Source of the DNA: Rhodopseudomonas palustris JSC-3b
GTDB taxonomy: Bacteria > Pseudomonadota > Alphaproteobacteria > Rhizobiales > Xanthobacteraceae
Direction: 5' to 3'
Assembly: GCA_000504425.1 (NCBI GenBank)
Contig: KI632513.1
Location: 787,629-851,628, forward strand
DNA length: 64,000 nucleotides
The notes under the pieces were generated by a model. It saw only the letters and a program-made list of their open reading frames with translations. It was not told the DNA's origin and made no database searches. Made by a program: the position numbers and the translations under genes. Within the stretch, counting starts at the first letter, position 1; every line of letters starts with the position of its first letter. This document shows, one piece after another, positions 24,560-33,509 of this stretch.

Positions 24560-25315
24560 TTGGCCGATGACTTCATTCTTGAAACTCATAGTTTGACCAA
24601 GGAATTCGCCGGCTTCTTCGCCGTGCGCGACGTCAATCTGCGAGTGCGCCGTGGACACATCCACGCGTTGATCGGCCCGAACGGTGCCGGCAAGACCACA
24701 TGCTTCAATCTGCTGACCAAGTTCCTGCGGCCGTCGGCCGGGCAGATTCTCTATAACGGTCGCGATATTACCACCATGGCGCCGGCAGACGTCGCGCGGC
24801 TTGGCTTGGTGCGTTCGTTTCAGATTTCCGCGGTGTTTCCCCATCTCACCGCGCTGGAGAATGTCCGGGTGGCGCTACAGCGCCAGCACGGCAGTTCCTT
24901 CGATTTCTGGCGCTCGAAAGCGGTACTCGACCGCTACAATGACCGGGCGCTGGCACTGCTCGATGACGTCGGCCTCAACGAGTTCGCCAATACGCCTGCG
25001 GTGGAAATGCCCTATGGCCGCAAGCGCGCGCTGGAGATCGCCACCACGCTGGCGCTCGATCCGGAGATGATGCTGCTCGACGAGCCGATGGCCGGCATGG
25101 GCCATGAGGACATCGACAAGATCGCGGCGCTGATCAAGCGGATTTCGGTGAACCACACCATCCTGATGGTGGAACACAATCTATCGGTGGTCGCTAACCT
25201 CTCCGACGTGATCACCGTGCTGACCCGCGGCCATGTGCTGGCCGAGGGCAACTACGCCGACCTCACGCAGGATGAGCGCGTCAAGGAAGCCTATCTGGGA
25301 GCGGGTCATGGCTGA
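24560..25315 (+). CDS. livG: ABC transporter ATP-binding protein LivG type
   Basis: A 251-residue cytoplasmic ATPase of a branched-chain amino acid/urea/organic acid importer. Walker A is GPNGAGKTT, and Walker B is MMLLDEPMAGMG. The signature region is replaced by MPYGRKRALEIA, as is usual in LivG proteins. A TTG at 24560 after GGGGGAGACG is the probable start. It overlaps the LivF gene by eight bases. Five genes in the order G, F, substrate-binding protein, H, M form a full importer; the substrate could be an amino acid or an aromatic/organic acid, which is undecided. Confidence 0.92.
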   Translation: MADDFILETHSLTKEFAGFFAVRDVNLRVRRGHIHALIGPNGAGKTTCFNLLTKFLRPSAGQILYNGRDITTMAPADVARLGLVRSFQISAVFPHLTALENVRVALQRQHGSSFDFWRSKAVLDRYNDRALALLDDVGLNEFANTPAVEMPYGRKRALEIATTLALDPEMMLLDEPMAGMGHEDIDKIAALIKRISVNHTILMVEHNLSVVANLSDVITVLTRGHVLAEGNYADLTQDERVKEAYLGAGHG

Positions 25316-26054
25316 CACATTGATGGCTCCGCATCGCTCCGCCGCCGCGAGCAACGACACCGTGCTGTCGGTGCGCAATCTGCAGGCGTGGTACGGCGAA
25401 TCGCATGTGCTGCATGGGCTGGATTTCGATGTGCGCCCCGGCGAGGTGGTGACGCTGCTCGGCCGCAACGGCGCGGGCAAGAGCACCACGCTGAAAGCGG
25501 TGATGGGCATCATCGGTAAGCGCAGCGGCGAAATCCAATTTGAGGGCAACGACATCAGCCGCGCGTCGTCGGACCGGATCGCAAGGCTCGGCATTGCGTT
25601 CTGTCCCGAGGAGCGCGGCATCTTCGCCAGCCTCGACGTGCGCGAAAACCTGATGCTGCCGCCCGCGGTGCGGCCGGGCGGGTTGTCGCTCGAGGTGATC
25701 TTTGAACTGTTTCCCAATCTGCGCGAACGGCTGAAAAGCCAGGGCACCAAACTGTCCGGCGGCGAGCAGCAGATGCTGGCGATCGCGCGCATCCTGCGCA
25801 CTGGCGCACGCTTTCTGATGCTCGATGAGCCGACCGAAGGTCTGGCGCCGGTGATCATCCAGCAGATCGGCCACACCATCGCGCGGCTGAAGCAACAGGG
25901 CTTCACCATCCTGCTGGTCGAACAGAATTTCCGTTTCGCCGCCACGGTGGCGGACCGTTACTACGTCGTCGAGCACGGCAAGATCATCGACGGCTTTGCC
26001 AACTCCGAACTCGAAGCCAACATGGAGAAGCTGCACGCCTATCTCGGCGTTTGA
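25308..26054 (+). CDS. livF: ABC transporter ATP-binding protein LivF type
   Basis: A 248-residue second ATPase of the same importer. It shows Walker A GRNGAGKST, the signature KLSGGEQQMLAIAR and Walker B FLMLDEPTEGLAP. LivF proteins pair with LivG as a heterodimer on the LivHM permease. The ATG at 25308 overlaps the livG stop region; a longer upstream reading is out of context. Confidence 0.93.
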   Translation: MADTLMAPHRSAAASNDTVLSVRNLQAWYGESHVLHGLDFDVRPGEVVTLLGRNGAGKSTTLKAVMGIIGKRSGEIQFEGNDISRASSDRIARLGIAFCPEERGIFASLDVRENLMLPPAVRPGGLSLEVIFELFPNLRERLKSQGTKLSGGEQQMLAIARILRTGARFLMLDEPTEGLAPVIIQQIGHTIARLKQQGFTILLVEQNFRFAATVADRYYVVEHGKIIDGFANSELEANMEKLHAYLGV

Positions 26055-26088
26055 GCCATCCAAAAAGAATTTTTAGGGAGGAATTGAG

Positions 26089-27309
26089 ATGCGTGCGAAA
26101 TTGATGGCGGGACTGCTCAGCACCGTGGCGGCATTGACGTTGGCCGGTGCGGCGATGGCCGACGACAAGGTGGTGAAGATCGGCGCGCTCAGCGACCAGT
26201 CCAGCCTTTATGCCGACGTCGGCGGACCGGGCTCGACGCTGGCTGCGCAGATGGCGGCTGAGGATTCCGGGCTGATCGCCAAGGGCTGGAAGATCGAGGT
26301 GATTTCCGGCGATCATCAGAACAAGCCCGATATCGGCAGCAATATCGCCCGGCAATGGCTGGATATCGACAAGGTCGACGTGATCGTCGACGTGCCCAAT
26401 TCCGGCGTGGCGCTGGCGGTCAACAACATCGTCAAGGAAAAGAACGCGGTCTATCTCAATTCCGGAGCGGCCAGTTCCGACCTCACCAATGCGCAGTGCT
26501 CGCCCAACACCGTGCACTGGACCTATGACACCTACATGCTGGCGCATGGCACCGGCGGCGCGCTGGTCAAGGCTGGCGGCGACACCTGGTACTTCCTGAC
26601 CGCGGACTATGCGTTCGGCGCGGCGCTGGAGCGCGACACCACCGCGGTGATCAATGCCTCGGGCGGCCGGGTGGTCGGCGGCGTCAAGCATCCGCTCAAC
26701 ACCTCGGACTTCTCGTCCTTCCTGCTGCAGGCGCAGGCCTCCAAGGCCAAGATCATCGGCCTCGCCAATGCCGGCGGCGACACCACCAATTCGATCAAGC
26801 AGGCGTCGGAATTCGGCATCGTTGCCGGTGGCCAGAAGCTGGCGGCGCTGCTGCTGTTCATCAGCGACGTGCACGCGCTCGGCCTCAACGTGGCGCAGGG
26901 CCTCAACTTCACCGAAACCTTCTATTGGGACACCAACGACCAGACCCGCGCATTCGCCAAGCGCTTCTCCGAGCGCATGAAGAACAAGCAGATGCCGACC
27001 ATGGTTCACGCGGGCGTCTATGCGGCGCTGGTGCATTATTTCAAGACGCTCGACCAGATGGGCGGCAATTCGCGTGACGGCGCCAAGATTGTCGAGAAGA
27101 TGAAGTCGATGCCGACCGACGATCCGCTGTTCGGCAAGGGCGAAATCCAGCCCAATGGCCGCGCCATTCACCCGGCCTATCTGTTCGAGGTCAAGAAGCC
27201 GTCGGAATCGAAGGGGCCGTGGGACTATTACAAGCTGGTCGCGACCATCCCGGCCGATCAGGCTTTTACTCCGCTCGCCGACAGCAAATGCGCGCTGTTG
27301 AAGAAGTAA
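26089..27309 (+). CDS. LivK-type periplasmic substrate-binding protein
   Basis: A 406-residue exported binding protein of the Leu/Ile/Val (Peripla_BP_6) family. A Sec signal ends near ALTLAGAAMADDK. The mature part begins KIGALSDQSSLYADVGGPGS and contains WYFLTADYAFGAALERDTTA and LNFTETFYWD. A strong RBS (AGGGAGGA) precedes the ATG. It sits between the LivF and LivH genes. Similar proteins in this group often bind aromatic or other organic acids rather than amino acids, so its ligand is open. Confidence 0.92.
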   Translation: MRAKLMAGLLSTVAALTLAGAAMADDKVVKIGALSDQSSLYADVGGPGSTLAAQMAAEDSGLIAKGWKIEVISGDHQNKPDIGSNIARQWLDIDKVDVIVDVPNSGVALAVNNIVKEKNAVYLNSGAASSDLTNAQCSPNTVHWTYDTYMLAHGTGGALVKAGGDTWYFLTADYAFGAALERDTTAVINASGGRVVGGVKHPLNTSDFSSFLLQAQASKAKIIGLANAGGDTTNSIKQASEFGIVAGGQKLAALLLFISDVHALGLNVAQGLNFTETFYWDTNDQTRAFAKRFSERMKNKQMPTMVHAGVYAALVHYFKTLDQMGGNSRDGAKIVEKMKSMPTDDPLFGKGEIQPNGRAIHPAYLFEVKKPSESKGPWDYYKLVATIPADQAFTPLADSKCALLKK

Positions 27310-27383
27310 CATGACGGCCGCCGGCGGCCATGCGCCGCCGGCCTCGCCCTTGAAGTCGGTTCGCAGGTCAGGATCACGGCACG

Positions 27384-28259
27384 ATGGACATCAATCTGCA
27401 GGCCTTGTTCGCGCAGCTTCTGGTCGGGCTGATCAACGGCTCGTTCTACGCGCTGCTCAGCCTCGGCCTTGCCGTGATCTTCGGCATGCTCAACATCATC
27501 AATTTCGCCCATGGCGCGCTCTATATGATGGGCGCGTTCTGCGCCTATTTCCTGCTCAATGTGCTCGGCATCGGCTATTGGTACGCGCTGATCATCGCGC
27601 CGATCGTGGTCGGGCTGTTTGGCATTTTGCTGGAACGCACCATGCTGCAATGGCTGTCCGGGCTCGATCACCTGTATGGGCTGTTGCTGACGTTTGGCCT
27701 CGGGCTGATCATCCAGGGCGTGTTCCAGAACTATTTTGGATCGTCCGGCCTGCCTTACGCCATTCCGGAGGAGCTGCGCGGCGGCATCAATCTCGGCTTC
27801 ATGTTCCTGCCGGTCTATCGCGGCTGGGTGGTGGTGTTCTCGCTGGCGGTGTGCCTGCTGACCTGGTTCCTGATCGAACGCACCCAGCTCGGCGCCTATT
27901 TGCGCGCCGCCACTGAAAACCCGACGCTGGTGCGCGCGTTCGGCATCAATGTGCCGCGCATGATCACCTTGACCTATGGGCTTGGCGTCGGCCTTGCGGC
28001 GCTCGCTGGGGTGTTGTCGGCACCGATCAATCAGGTGCGGCCGCTGATGGGCGCCGATCTGATCATCGTGGTGTTCGCGGTGGTGGTGATTGGCGGCATG
28101 GGCTCGATCATGGGCTCGATCATCACCGGATTCGCGCTCGGCATCATCGAGGGCTTGACCAAATATTTCTATCCCGAAGCGTCCAACACCGTGGTGTTCG
28201 TGTTGATGGTGCTGGTGTTGTTGATCAAGCCCGCAGGGCTCACTGGACGGACCGCCTGA
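27384..28259 (+). CDS. livH: Branched-chain amino acid-type ABC permease LivH
   Basis: A 291-residue membrane permease with about eight hydrophobic segments. Characteristic LivH sequence includes INGSFYALLSLGLAVIFGML, then NIINFAHGALYMMGAF and RAATENPTLVRAFGIN. The cytoplasmic EAA-like loop contacts the LivG/LivF ATPases. It is spaced 74 bases after the binding protein gene and one base before livM. Confidence 0.93.
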   Translation: MDINLQALFAQLLVGLINGSFYALLSLGLAVIFGMLNIINFAHGALYMMGAFCAYFLLNVLGIGYWYALIIAPIVVGLFGILLERTMLQWLSGLDHLYGLLLTFGLGLIIQGVFQNYFGSSGLPYAIPEELRGGINLGFMFLPVYRGWVVVFSLAVCLLTWFLIERTQLGAYLRAATENPTLVRAFGINVPRMITLTYGLGVGLAALAGVLSAPINQVRPLMGADLIIVVFAVVVIGGMGSIMGSIITGFALGIIEGLTKYFYPEASNTVVFVLMVLVLLIKPAGLTGRTA

Positions 28260-28260
28260 G

Positions 28261-29229
28261 ATGACGTCGATCACTGAAAACGCCATGCCTGTTGGCCGCC
28301 GCGCCATCCGCGACGAGATGATCGCGTTCGGGATCATGACCGCGGTGCTGATGGCACTGCCATTCACCGGGGTCTATCCGTTCTTCGTGATGCAGGGGCT
28401 GTGCTTTGCGCTGCTGGCCTGCGCCTTCAACCTGCTGATCGGCTATGGCGGGCTCCTGTCGTTCGGCCACGCCATGTTCCTCGGCACTGCCGGCTATGTC
28501 ACCGGGCACGCGCTGAAAGTGTGGGGGCTGCCGCCGGAACTCGGCATCATCGCCGGCACCGCGGCCGCGGCCGCGCTCGGCGTGCTCACCGGGCTGATCG
28601 CGATCCGCCGCCAGGGCATCTATTTTGCGATGATCACGCTCGCGCTCGCGCAGCTGATGTACTTCGTCTATCTGCAGGCGCCGTTCACCCATGGCGAAGA
28701 CGGCATCCAGGGCATTCCGCAGGGCCATCTGTTCGGCTTCATCAACCTGTCCAATCCGACCACGCTGTATTTCGTGGTGCTGGCCGGGTTCCTGTTCGGT
28801 TTCCTAATCATCTACCGCGCCATCAATTCGCCGTTCGGCGAGGTGCTGAAGGCGATCCGCGAGAATGAGCCGCGCGCCATCTCGCTCGGCTATCGCACCG
28901 ACCATTACAAGCTGCTGGCATTCGTGCTGTCGGCGACGCTGGCCGGTTTTGCCGGCTCGCTGAAAGTGTTTGTGGCGCAAAACGCCTCGCTCACCGACGT
29001 GCATTGGACCATGTCGGGCGAGATCGTGCTGATGACGCTGGTCGGCGGGCTCGGCACGGTATTCGGGCCGGTGGTCGGCGCGTTCGTGATCATCGCCATG
29101 CAGCAATATCTGGCTGGCTTCGGGCAATGGGTCACGGTGATCCAGGGCGCGATCTTCGTGATCTGCGTGCTGACCTTCCGCCGCGGCGTGGTCGGCGAAA
29201 TCGCGCACTACTTCAAACGCTCGCTGTGA
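28261..29229 (+). CDS. livM: Branched-chain amino acid-type ABC permease LivM
   Basis: A 322-residue permease. It has AFNLLIGYGGLLSFGHAMF, the large cytoplasmic loop RAINSPFGEVLKAIRENEPR and GGLGTVFGPVVGAF, all typical of LivM. Its start follows the livH stop with one base between. It is the last gene of the importer operon; a stem-loop at 29240-29263 follows. Confidence 0.93.
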   Translation: MTSITENAMPVGRRAIRDEMIAFGIMTAVLMALPFTGVYPFFVMQGLCFALLACAFNLLIGYGGLLSFGHAMFLGTAGYVTGHALKVWGLPPELGIIAGTAAAAALGVLTGLIAIRRQGIYFAMITLALAQLMYFVYLQAPFTHGEDGIQGIPQGHLFGFINLSNPTTLYFVVLAGFLFGFLIIYRAINSPFGEVLKAIRENEPRAISLGYRTDHYKLLAFVLSATLAGFAGSLKVFVAQNASLTDVHWTMSGEIVLMTLVGGLGTVFGPVVGAFVIIAMQQYLAGFGQWVTVIQGAIFVICVLTFRRGVVGEIAHYFKRSL

Positions 29230-29239
29230 TAGATCAGCC

Positions 29240-29263
29240 CTGCGCCGGCCGGTTCCGGCGCAG
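29240..29263 (+). terminator. Stem-loop after livM
   Basis: Nine-base arms ctgcgccgg and ccggcgcag surround a six-base loop eleven bases after the livM stop. There is no long T run, so it may be a weak terminator or a processing hairpin. Confidence 0.55.
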
Positions 29264-29493
29264 TTCCAGAGCGAGGGCGGGTGCCGCCGTGCGGCGATGG
29301 CCAAAAATACGGTAGCAAGGTACAGTGATTGGCTCTTGACGCGCCAATCCAAAGGAACTTGTCACTCTGAATCAATGTTTTTAAGCGGGCATAGAGTAAG
29401 ATTGCTTCACACTGCTGATTCTAAGTCCGGCCTCTCTTCGGAGAGAGACACAACCTTAAAAGGACACCCAGAACCGGGTGGGAAGGTCGTCAA
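29264..29493 (+). promoter_or_regulatory. Leader of 149-aa membrane protein: possible EcfG promoter and two hairpins
   Basis: GGAAC at 29354-29358, a 17-base spacer and TGTT at 29376-29379 approximate the alphaproteobacterial general-stress (EcfG) promoter GGAAC-N16/17-cGTT. Downstream, ctctc-ttcg-gagag (29432-29445) is a compact hairpin with a UUCG loop. The pair caccc/gggtg (29465-29480) forms a second hairpin immediately before the ribosome-binding site GGAAGG. The region may hold a stress promoter and a structured leader; none of this is proven. Confidence 0.4.
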
Positions 29494-29943
29494 ATGCAAT
29501 ATTGGATCGCTGCCTTTGCAGCCGCACTCGTAGTCGTAATCGGCTACGCCGCCGGTCCCATTGGGGCCATCATCGCCATCGCCGCGTTCTCGGTCGCGCT
29601 GTTCCTGCTGTGGGCCTATCGCCTCGGTTTCAACGGTGCCTGGACCAGCTTCGGTCTCGACCGCTTCACCGCGCCGCTGTGGAAGTCGGAAAACTGGGAT
29701 CGCTTCAACGCCATCTTCGCTGATCGCGAGAAGGTTGTGAAGGCTGCCACCGTGGCCGTGGTGCTGATTGCGGTGTCGCTGGTGCTGCCGACCAATCAGG
29801 TGATCATCGCGGTCGCCGCGGTCGCCGCCTGGTACGTGTTCCAGGTCTATCGCGCCAACAAGCCGGCCCGTCCGGCTAGCTCGCTGGAATCGCCGGTCTA
29901 TCCGTCGGTCGAAAACCGCAACGAGATCTCCCGCATCAACTGA
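29494..29943 (+). CDS. Small membrane protein, 149 aa
   Basis: I do not recognise a family. Two hydrophobic stretches near the start (IAAFAAALVVVIGYA and IGAIIAIAAFSVALFLLWA) and two further ones around residues 85-115 (VVLIAVSLVLP, VIIAVAAVAAWYVFQ) point to an inner-membrane protein. A polar loop in between has WTSFGLDRFTAPLWKSENWD. The C-terminal tail is polar. A good RBS (GGGAAGG) precedes the ATG. The leader shows a possible stress-type promoter and two hairpins, so it may be stress-induced. A strong terminator follows. Confidence 0.75.
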   Translation: MQYWIAAFAAALVVVIGYAAGPIGAIIAIAAFSVALFLLWAYRLGFNGAWTSFGLDRFTAPLWKSENWDRFNAIFADREKVVKAATVAVVLIAVSLVLPTNQVIIAVAAVAAWYVFQVYRANKPARPASSLESPVYPSVENRNEISRIN

Positions 29944-30001
29944 TCGCGGGATCGCAGGCAGCGGTAGCGGCGCGCACGAACGCGCCGCTTTCGGGTTGAG
30001 C

Positions 30002-30047
30002 AAAACCCCTCGCAGGTCCGGAGCATTTCCGGCGGCGAGGGGTTTTT
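30002..30047. terminator. Strong stem-loop terminator after the 149-aa membrane protein
   Basis: Arms aaaacccctcgc and gcgaggggtttt, with a 20-base middle part that may form a second small stem, end in a T run on the plus strand and an A run at the start. It can work on both strands. It follows the membrane protein stop by about 60 bases. Confidence 0.85.
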
Positions 30048-30983
30048 GATTCTAGGCGAGCGTTAAGCGCGGGTGGTTTGCGGCGCTGACCTCTGGGCAT
30101 GACGTCGGACGCCGGGTAGGGGCCGCGTACGCGGAGCTTGGATGGAAAAGGCGTCGGCCGCGACGCGGGTAGCGGGCGGACAAGGCGCCAGCCGGTGCGC
30201 GGGTAGCGGGAGGACAAGGCGCCTGCCGCGCGGGAGGGGCTGGTGATGCAGCGGCTGGTGATGCCGCCCAGTTCTCCCATCGAGCCCCCCGCCGATTCGA
30301 TCGGTCGGTGATCCTTCAAGCTAAGCAGCCAGCCGGGCAGGGTGGACAAACGCAGCCTTGGCAATAGACGTCGGTACGAGCACGCGCGGCCAACGAGCAT
30401 CGCCGTCTCAGCCAGCGAATGGTGGCCTCGCAGTGTGCCGGCGCGCTCGGCCAGAGTGAGCAGGCCGATCGATCGTCTCGGTCAGTAGATGTCGTTGATG
30501 GAGGGGCGCCTCTCAGTCATGCCATTGGATCCAATCAATGATCGTCATGCCCGCGCTTGTCGCGGGTATCCACGTCTTGAAATCGCCGCAAGATCAAAGA
30601 CGTGGATGGCCGGGACGAACCCGGCCCTGACGTGCGGGTAGCTTGGTATCAATTGCCGTTGGTATCAGTAGGCAAGCAAAGTTCTGCGGGACAGCGCCAC
30701 GCGCCTCTTTTCCCTCCCCCTTGCGGGGAGGGTGGCCGGCCGTAAGGCCGGTCGGGTGGGGGTCATACTGCCGAGCGGACGAGGCAATTAAGGAGCGTCG
30801 GGGCGTCGGCGGTTAAGAGCGTCGAGATACAATCAGAGCTGTGCTCAGCCGCACTGAACCGCGTGCATAGGGGGTGGTGCAGTGTCTCCCCCGGTTCGCC
30901 TTGCCAGCGAAACCAGGGAAAGCGCCGCGCCGCTACCGCAACGAGGCATCGTGAGCGGCGGGCTGGGTCCGCCAGCCCGTCAG
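30048..30983. repeat. 936-base non-coding region with repeats
   Basis: No gene is supported. Around 30165-30230 a unit resembling cgggtagcgggcggacaaggcgcc occurs twice in tandem. Positions 30541-30640 hold an inverted element (cgcgcttgtcgcggg ... acgtctt ... agacgtgg ... cgggacgaacccgg). Positions 30711-30772 hold cctccccttgcggggagggt-like and ggccggccgtaaggccgg dyads. These match the style of dispersed intergenic repeats of Bradyrhizobium/Rhodopseudomonas. The long plus-strand frame after 30880 is antisense to the DUF4407 gene and is not counted. Confidence 0.55.
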
Positions 30984-32897
30984 CTACGGGCTCTGCAAGG
31001 CGCCGTAGCGCAGCGAATAATGCATCGACGAGAACCCACCATTGCCCTGGCCGCTGGCATTGGCATCGGGCGGCGTCGGCTCGATGTCGCGCAGCTCGGC
31101 CTGTTCCGGCATGGTCGCCGGGTGGGTCCGGTCGTCGAAATAGGCATTGGTCAGCGCCGCGCTGCTCACAGCGGCGGCGGGCACCGGCGCCACGGCGTCG
31201 GCAGGGGCCGCACGCACCGGCTCGGGCCGGTCACGGCCAGCCGCAGGGATCGCGGCCAGCGAGGCGCCAGCGGCAGCGGCTTCGCGCAACACCACGCCCT
31301 CGCGGCGCGGCTGCGGCACCAAGCGGGGTTGCGGCCGCGGCTGCGGTTCGCGGTGCTCCGCTGCAGCTCTGGCAGCCGGCGTCGCGGCCGGCTCGGCCTT
31401 GGCGGCATGAGCGTGGTGACCGTTAGCGTGGTGACCATTGCCATGAGCCGGCGTATGGCCGCGCGGCCGGGCTGCGGTGGCAGCGATGGGGGCCACGGTC
31501 GGTTCGGACTTCTTGAACAGCGTGCGGGCCAGCCGCGAGCCGAGGCTCGGGCGCGGCCGGCGCTCGGGCTGCGGTTCCAGCGGCGGCAGCGGTTCGGACG
31601 CGGCCTGCTCGATCCGGCGCCGTTCGCGGTCCACTTCGGCCTGGATCTTGGCGGCGTAAACCGAGGGCGGCGAAAAGAAGATTTTCGCAACAACTGGAAC
31701 GATTTCCAGGAAGATGATGAAGAAGCGTGTCATCCACGAGAACAGCGCGATGGTGCCGCCGTCCTTCGGATCGTTCTTCAGTTCCTGATAGGCGGCCATC
31801 CGGGTCAGCGGGTCGGCCTTGTCCTTTTTCTCCTGATAATAGGACTCGGTCATCACCTTGCGGCGGAACTCGTCGACCGCGGTGGCGCGGTCGGTTTCCA
31901 ACTGCCGGATGTCGGCGCGCGCGGCGTTGACCTGGAGCTGCAGCGCGTCGCGCTTGGCGGCGATGGTGGCGCGCTCGCGGTCGCGGGTCTGTTCGGCCTC
32001 GGCGGCGATCCGGGCCTGGACCGCGCGCAGCTCGTCACCCTTGGCGCGCAGCTGCGCAATCTCGGCCTCGCGGGCGGCGCTCTGCGCCTGGAAGATTTCC
32101 TTCTGCCGCTTGGCGAATTCGTAGCGCGGCCCGGTGCCGGCGCGGCCGCTATTGGTCGGGCTGTTCTTCTGGCCGAATTCTTCGGCGTTCATGTCGGCGG
32201 CGTAGCGCTGTACCGTCTGTTCGATCTGGCGCTGCTCGGCGCGCAATTCGCCTTCGCGGGCGATCAGCGCCTTGATCTGCTGCTCGACATTCTCGCTGCG
32301 CGCCAGCGCCGCCTGGTCGATCGGCGGGGTTTCGTGCAGGGCGGCCTGCAACAGCCCTTCCAGGCTGGCCGCGGCCTCGCGGCGGCGGTCGATCTCCGCG
32401 CCGAGCTGGGCGTCATATTGGGCAATCTTCTGGAAGATCGGCTGATTGGCGGCGACCCGGTCGCGCTCGATCTTGTCATTGATGGTGCCGGAGAAGATCG
32501 CCAGTTCCAGGAACATCGCGATCACCCAGGCGAGGCCCAGCGACAGCACCAGCCGGATCGCGATCCGGCCGAACCGCCAGGTCGATTGCCGGGCTTCGGC
32601 GCTGGATTGCGGGGTCGGGTTACCGTTCCAGAACGAGCCTTGATAAAACCAGTCGGATTGGCACAGCGCCCGGTCGAACATCAGCACCGTCAGCGCGATC
32701 ACCAGGGCGACCAGCGCGCGCGTGGTGATGTCGTCGATCATGTAGCCGGTGGCGTGAAACGACACCCCCAGCACCACCAGAAACGACAGGCAGAGCGAAA
32801 AGCCCAGATGGGCCGCCCACATCTTGTCGGTGGCAGGGCAGGTCTCAAGTGTCTTGCGGTCAACGCCAGCGACGAAATTGAGGACGGTACGAATCAT
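30984..32897 (-). CDS. DUF4407 membrane protein with long coiled coil
   Basis: A 637-residue protein of the DUF4407 family. Residues 30-75 and 110-145 hold hydrophobic segments (LGFSLCLSFLVVLGVSF, RALVALVIALTVLMFDRA, LVLSLGLAWVIAMFLEL). A long coiled coil (about 165-370) is rich in Glu, Arg, Ala and Gln (REGELRAEQRQIEQTVQRYA). Another membrane pair (about 410-435) is followed by a disordered, Pro/Ala/His-rich tail with GNGHHANGHHAHAAK. The function of the family is unknown. The ATG at 32897 is chosen because the ORF start 18 codons earlier adds Arg-rich non-family residues. It has no same-strand neighbours. Confidence 0.8.
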   Translation of the reverse strand: MIRTVLNFVAGVDRKTLETCPATDKMWAAHLGFSLCLSFLVVLGVSFHATGYMIDDITTRALVALVIALTVLMFDRALCQSDWFYQGSFWNGNPTPQSSAEARQSTWRFGRIAIRLVLSLGLAWVIAMFLELAIFSGTINDKIERDRVAANQPIFQKIAQYDAQLGAEIDRRREAAASLEGLLQAALHETPPIDQAALARSENVEQQIKALIAREGELRAEQRQIEQTVQRYAADMNAEEFGQKNSPTNSGRAGTGPRYEFAKRQKEIFQAQSAAREAEIAQLRAKGDELRAVQARIAAEAEQTRDRERATIAAKRDALQLQVNAARADIRQLETDRATAVDEFRRKVMTESYYQEKKDKADPLTRMAAYQELKNDPKDGGTIALFSWMTRFFIIFLEIVPVVAKIFFSPPSVYAAKIQAEVDRERRRIEQAASEPLPPLEPQPERRPRPSLGSRLARTLFKKSEPTVAPIAATAARPRGHTPAHGNGHHANGHHAHAAKAEPAATPAARAAAEHREPQPRPQPRLVPQPRREGVVLREAAAAGASLAAIPAAGRDRPEPVRAAPADAVAPVPAAAVSSAALTNAYFDDRTHPATMPEQAELRDIEPTPPDANASGQGNGGFSSMHYSLRYGALQSP

Positions 32898-33509
32898 GGC
32901 TGTCCACTCTGCGATGTTGCGTCGCGATCTGGCTCGCAATTGCGAGCACAATAAGATGGCAGATCGGCAACAGGGCTCGAGATCAGGTCCGCAGGCATTC
33001 CATTCACAACTAACTTGCCCCAGGCCGACCGCGGCTCGGCCGTAACGTTGGAAAAGTCTGTTGTCAGGACACAGCCCAGCGCGCTGGACGTGCTTACGCC
33101 ATTAGCAACGGAGGTCGTGCATCACGTCTTGGGTTGCGGCACGCTGTTCGCTTTGCGAACGCAATGATCTCGCAAGGTTAGCCGTCTCGATTTTCGAGCG
33201 GCGTATCCACCAAGAAGCCTCGCAACTCTATGTCGCGTGACCTGCGGTGATTCGCACTCTCAAATTATCATCCTGGTCGGTGCGGCTAGCCAGCGAAATC
33301 GATGCCGGAACCGAGTTGCTCACGGGATTGGTAAATGTAGGCGGTAATATAGTCCGCGTGACAGGGTGATGTAATCGGGTGCCACAAAACGGTGGATGAC
33401 GGCCCAGCACGCAATCGCGATTGCCTGTGCGGTCAGGAAATGATCTATGACGCCGCTGTGACAAGGTGTCGCCGCGCGGCGCGCGCCGTCATAACAGATG
33501 GGTCCTTCG
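32898..33509. other. 612-base intergenic region before the phosphate genes
   Basis: No convincing gene: the small frames here lack family features and good ribosome-binding sites. The region separates the divergent DUF4407 and DUF47 genes and must hold promoters for both. I searched by eye for a Pho box (two CTGTCAT-like repeats 4 bases apart) before the DUF47 gene and found only poor candidates near 33450-33470. Confidence 0.5.

Noticed and set aside
30882-32954. A 690-residue plus-strand open frame
   Set aside because: It is opposite the DUF4407 gene and Gly/Arg/Leu-rich without motifs; the minus strand has membrane and coiled-coil features.
33228-33464. A 78-residue minus-strand open frame
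   Set aside because: It has no family features or ribosome-binding site and lies in a promoter-type gap.
33400-33509. A Pho box before the DUF47/Pit genes
   Set aside because: The repeats seen match the CTGTCAT consensus too poorly to report as a site.
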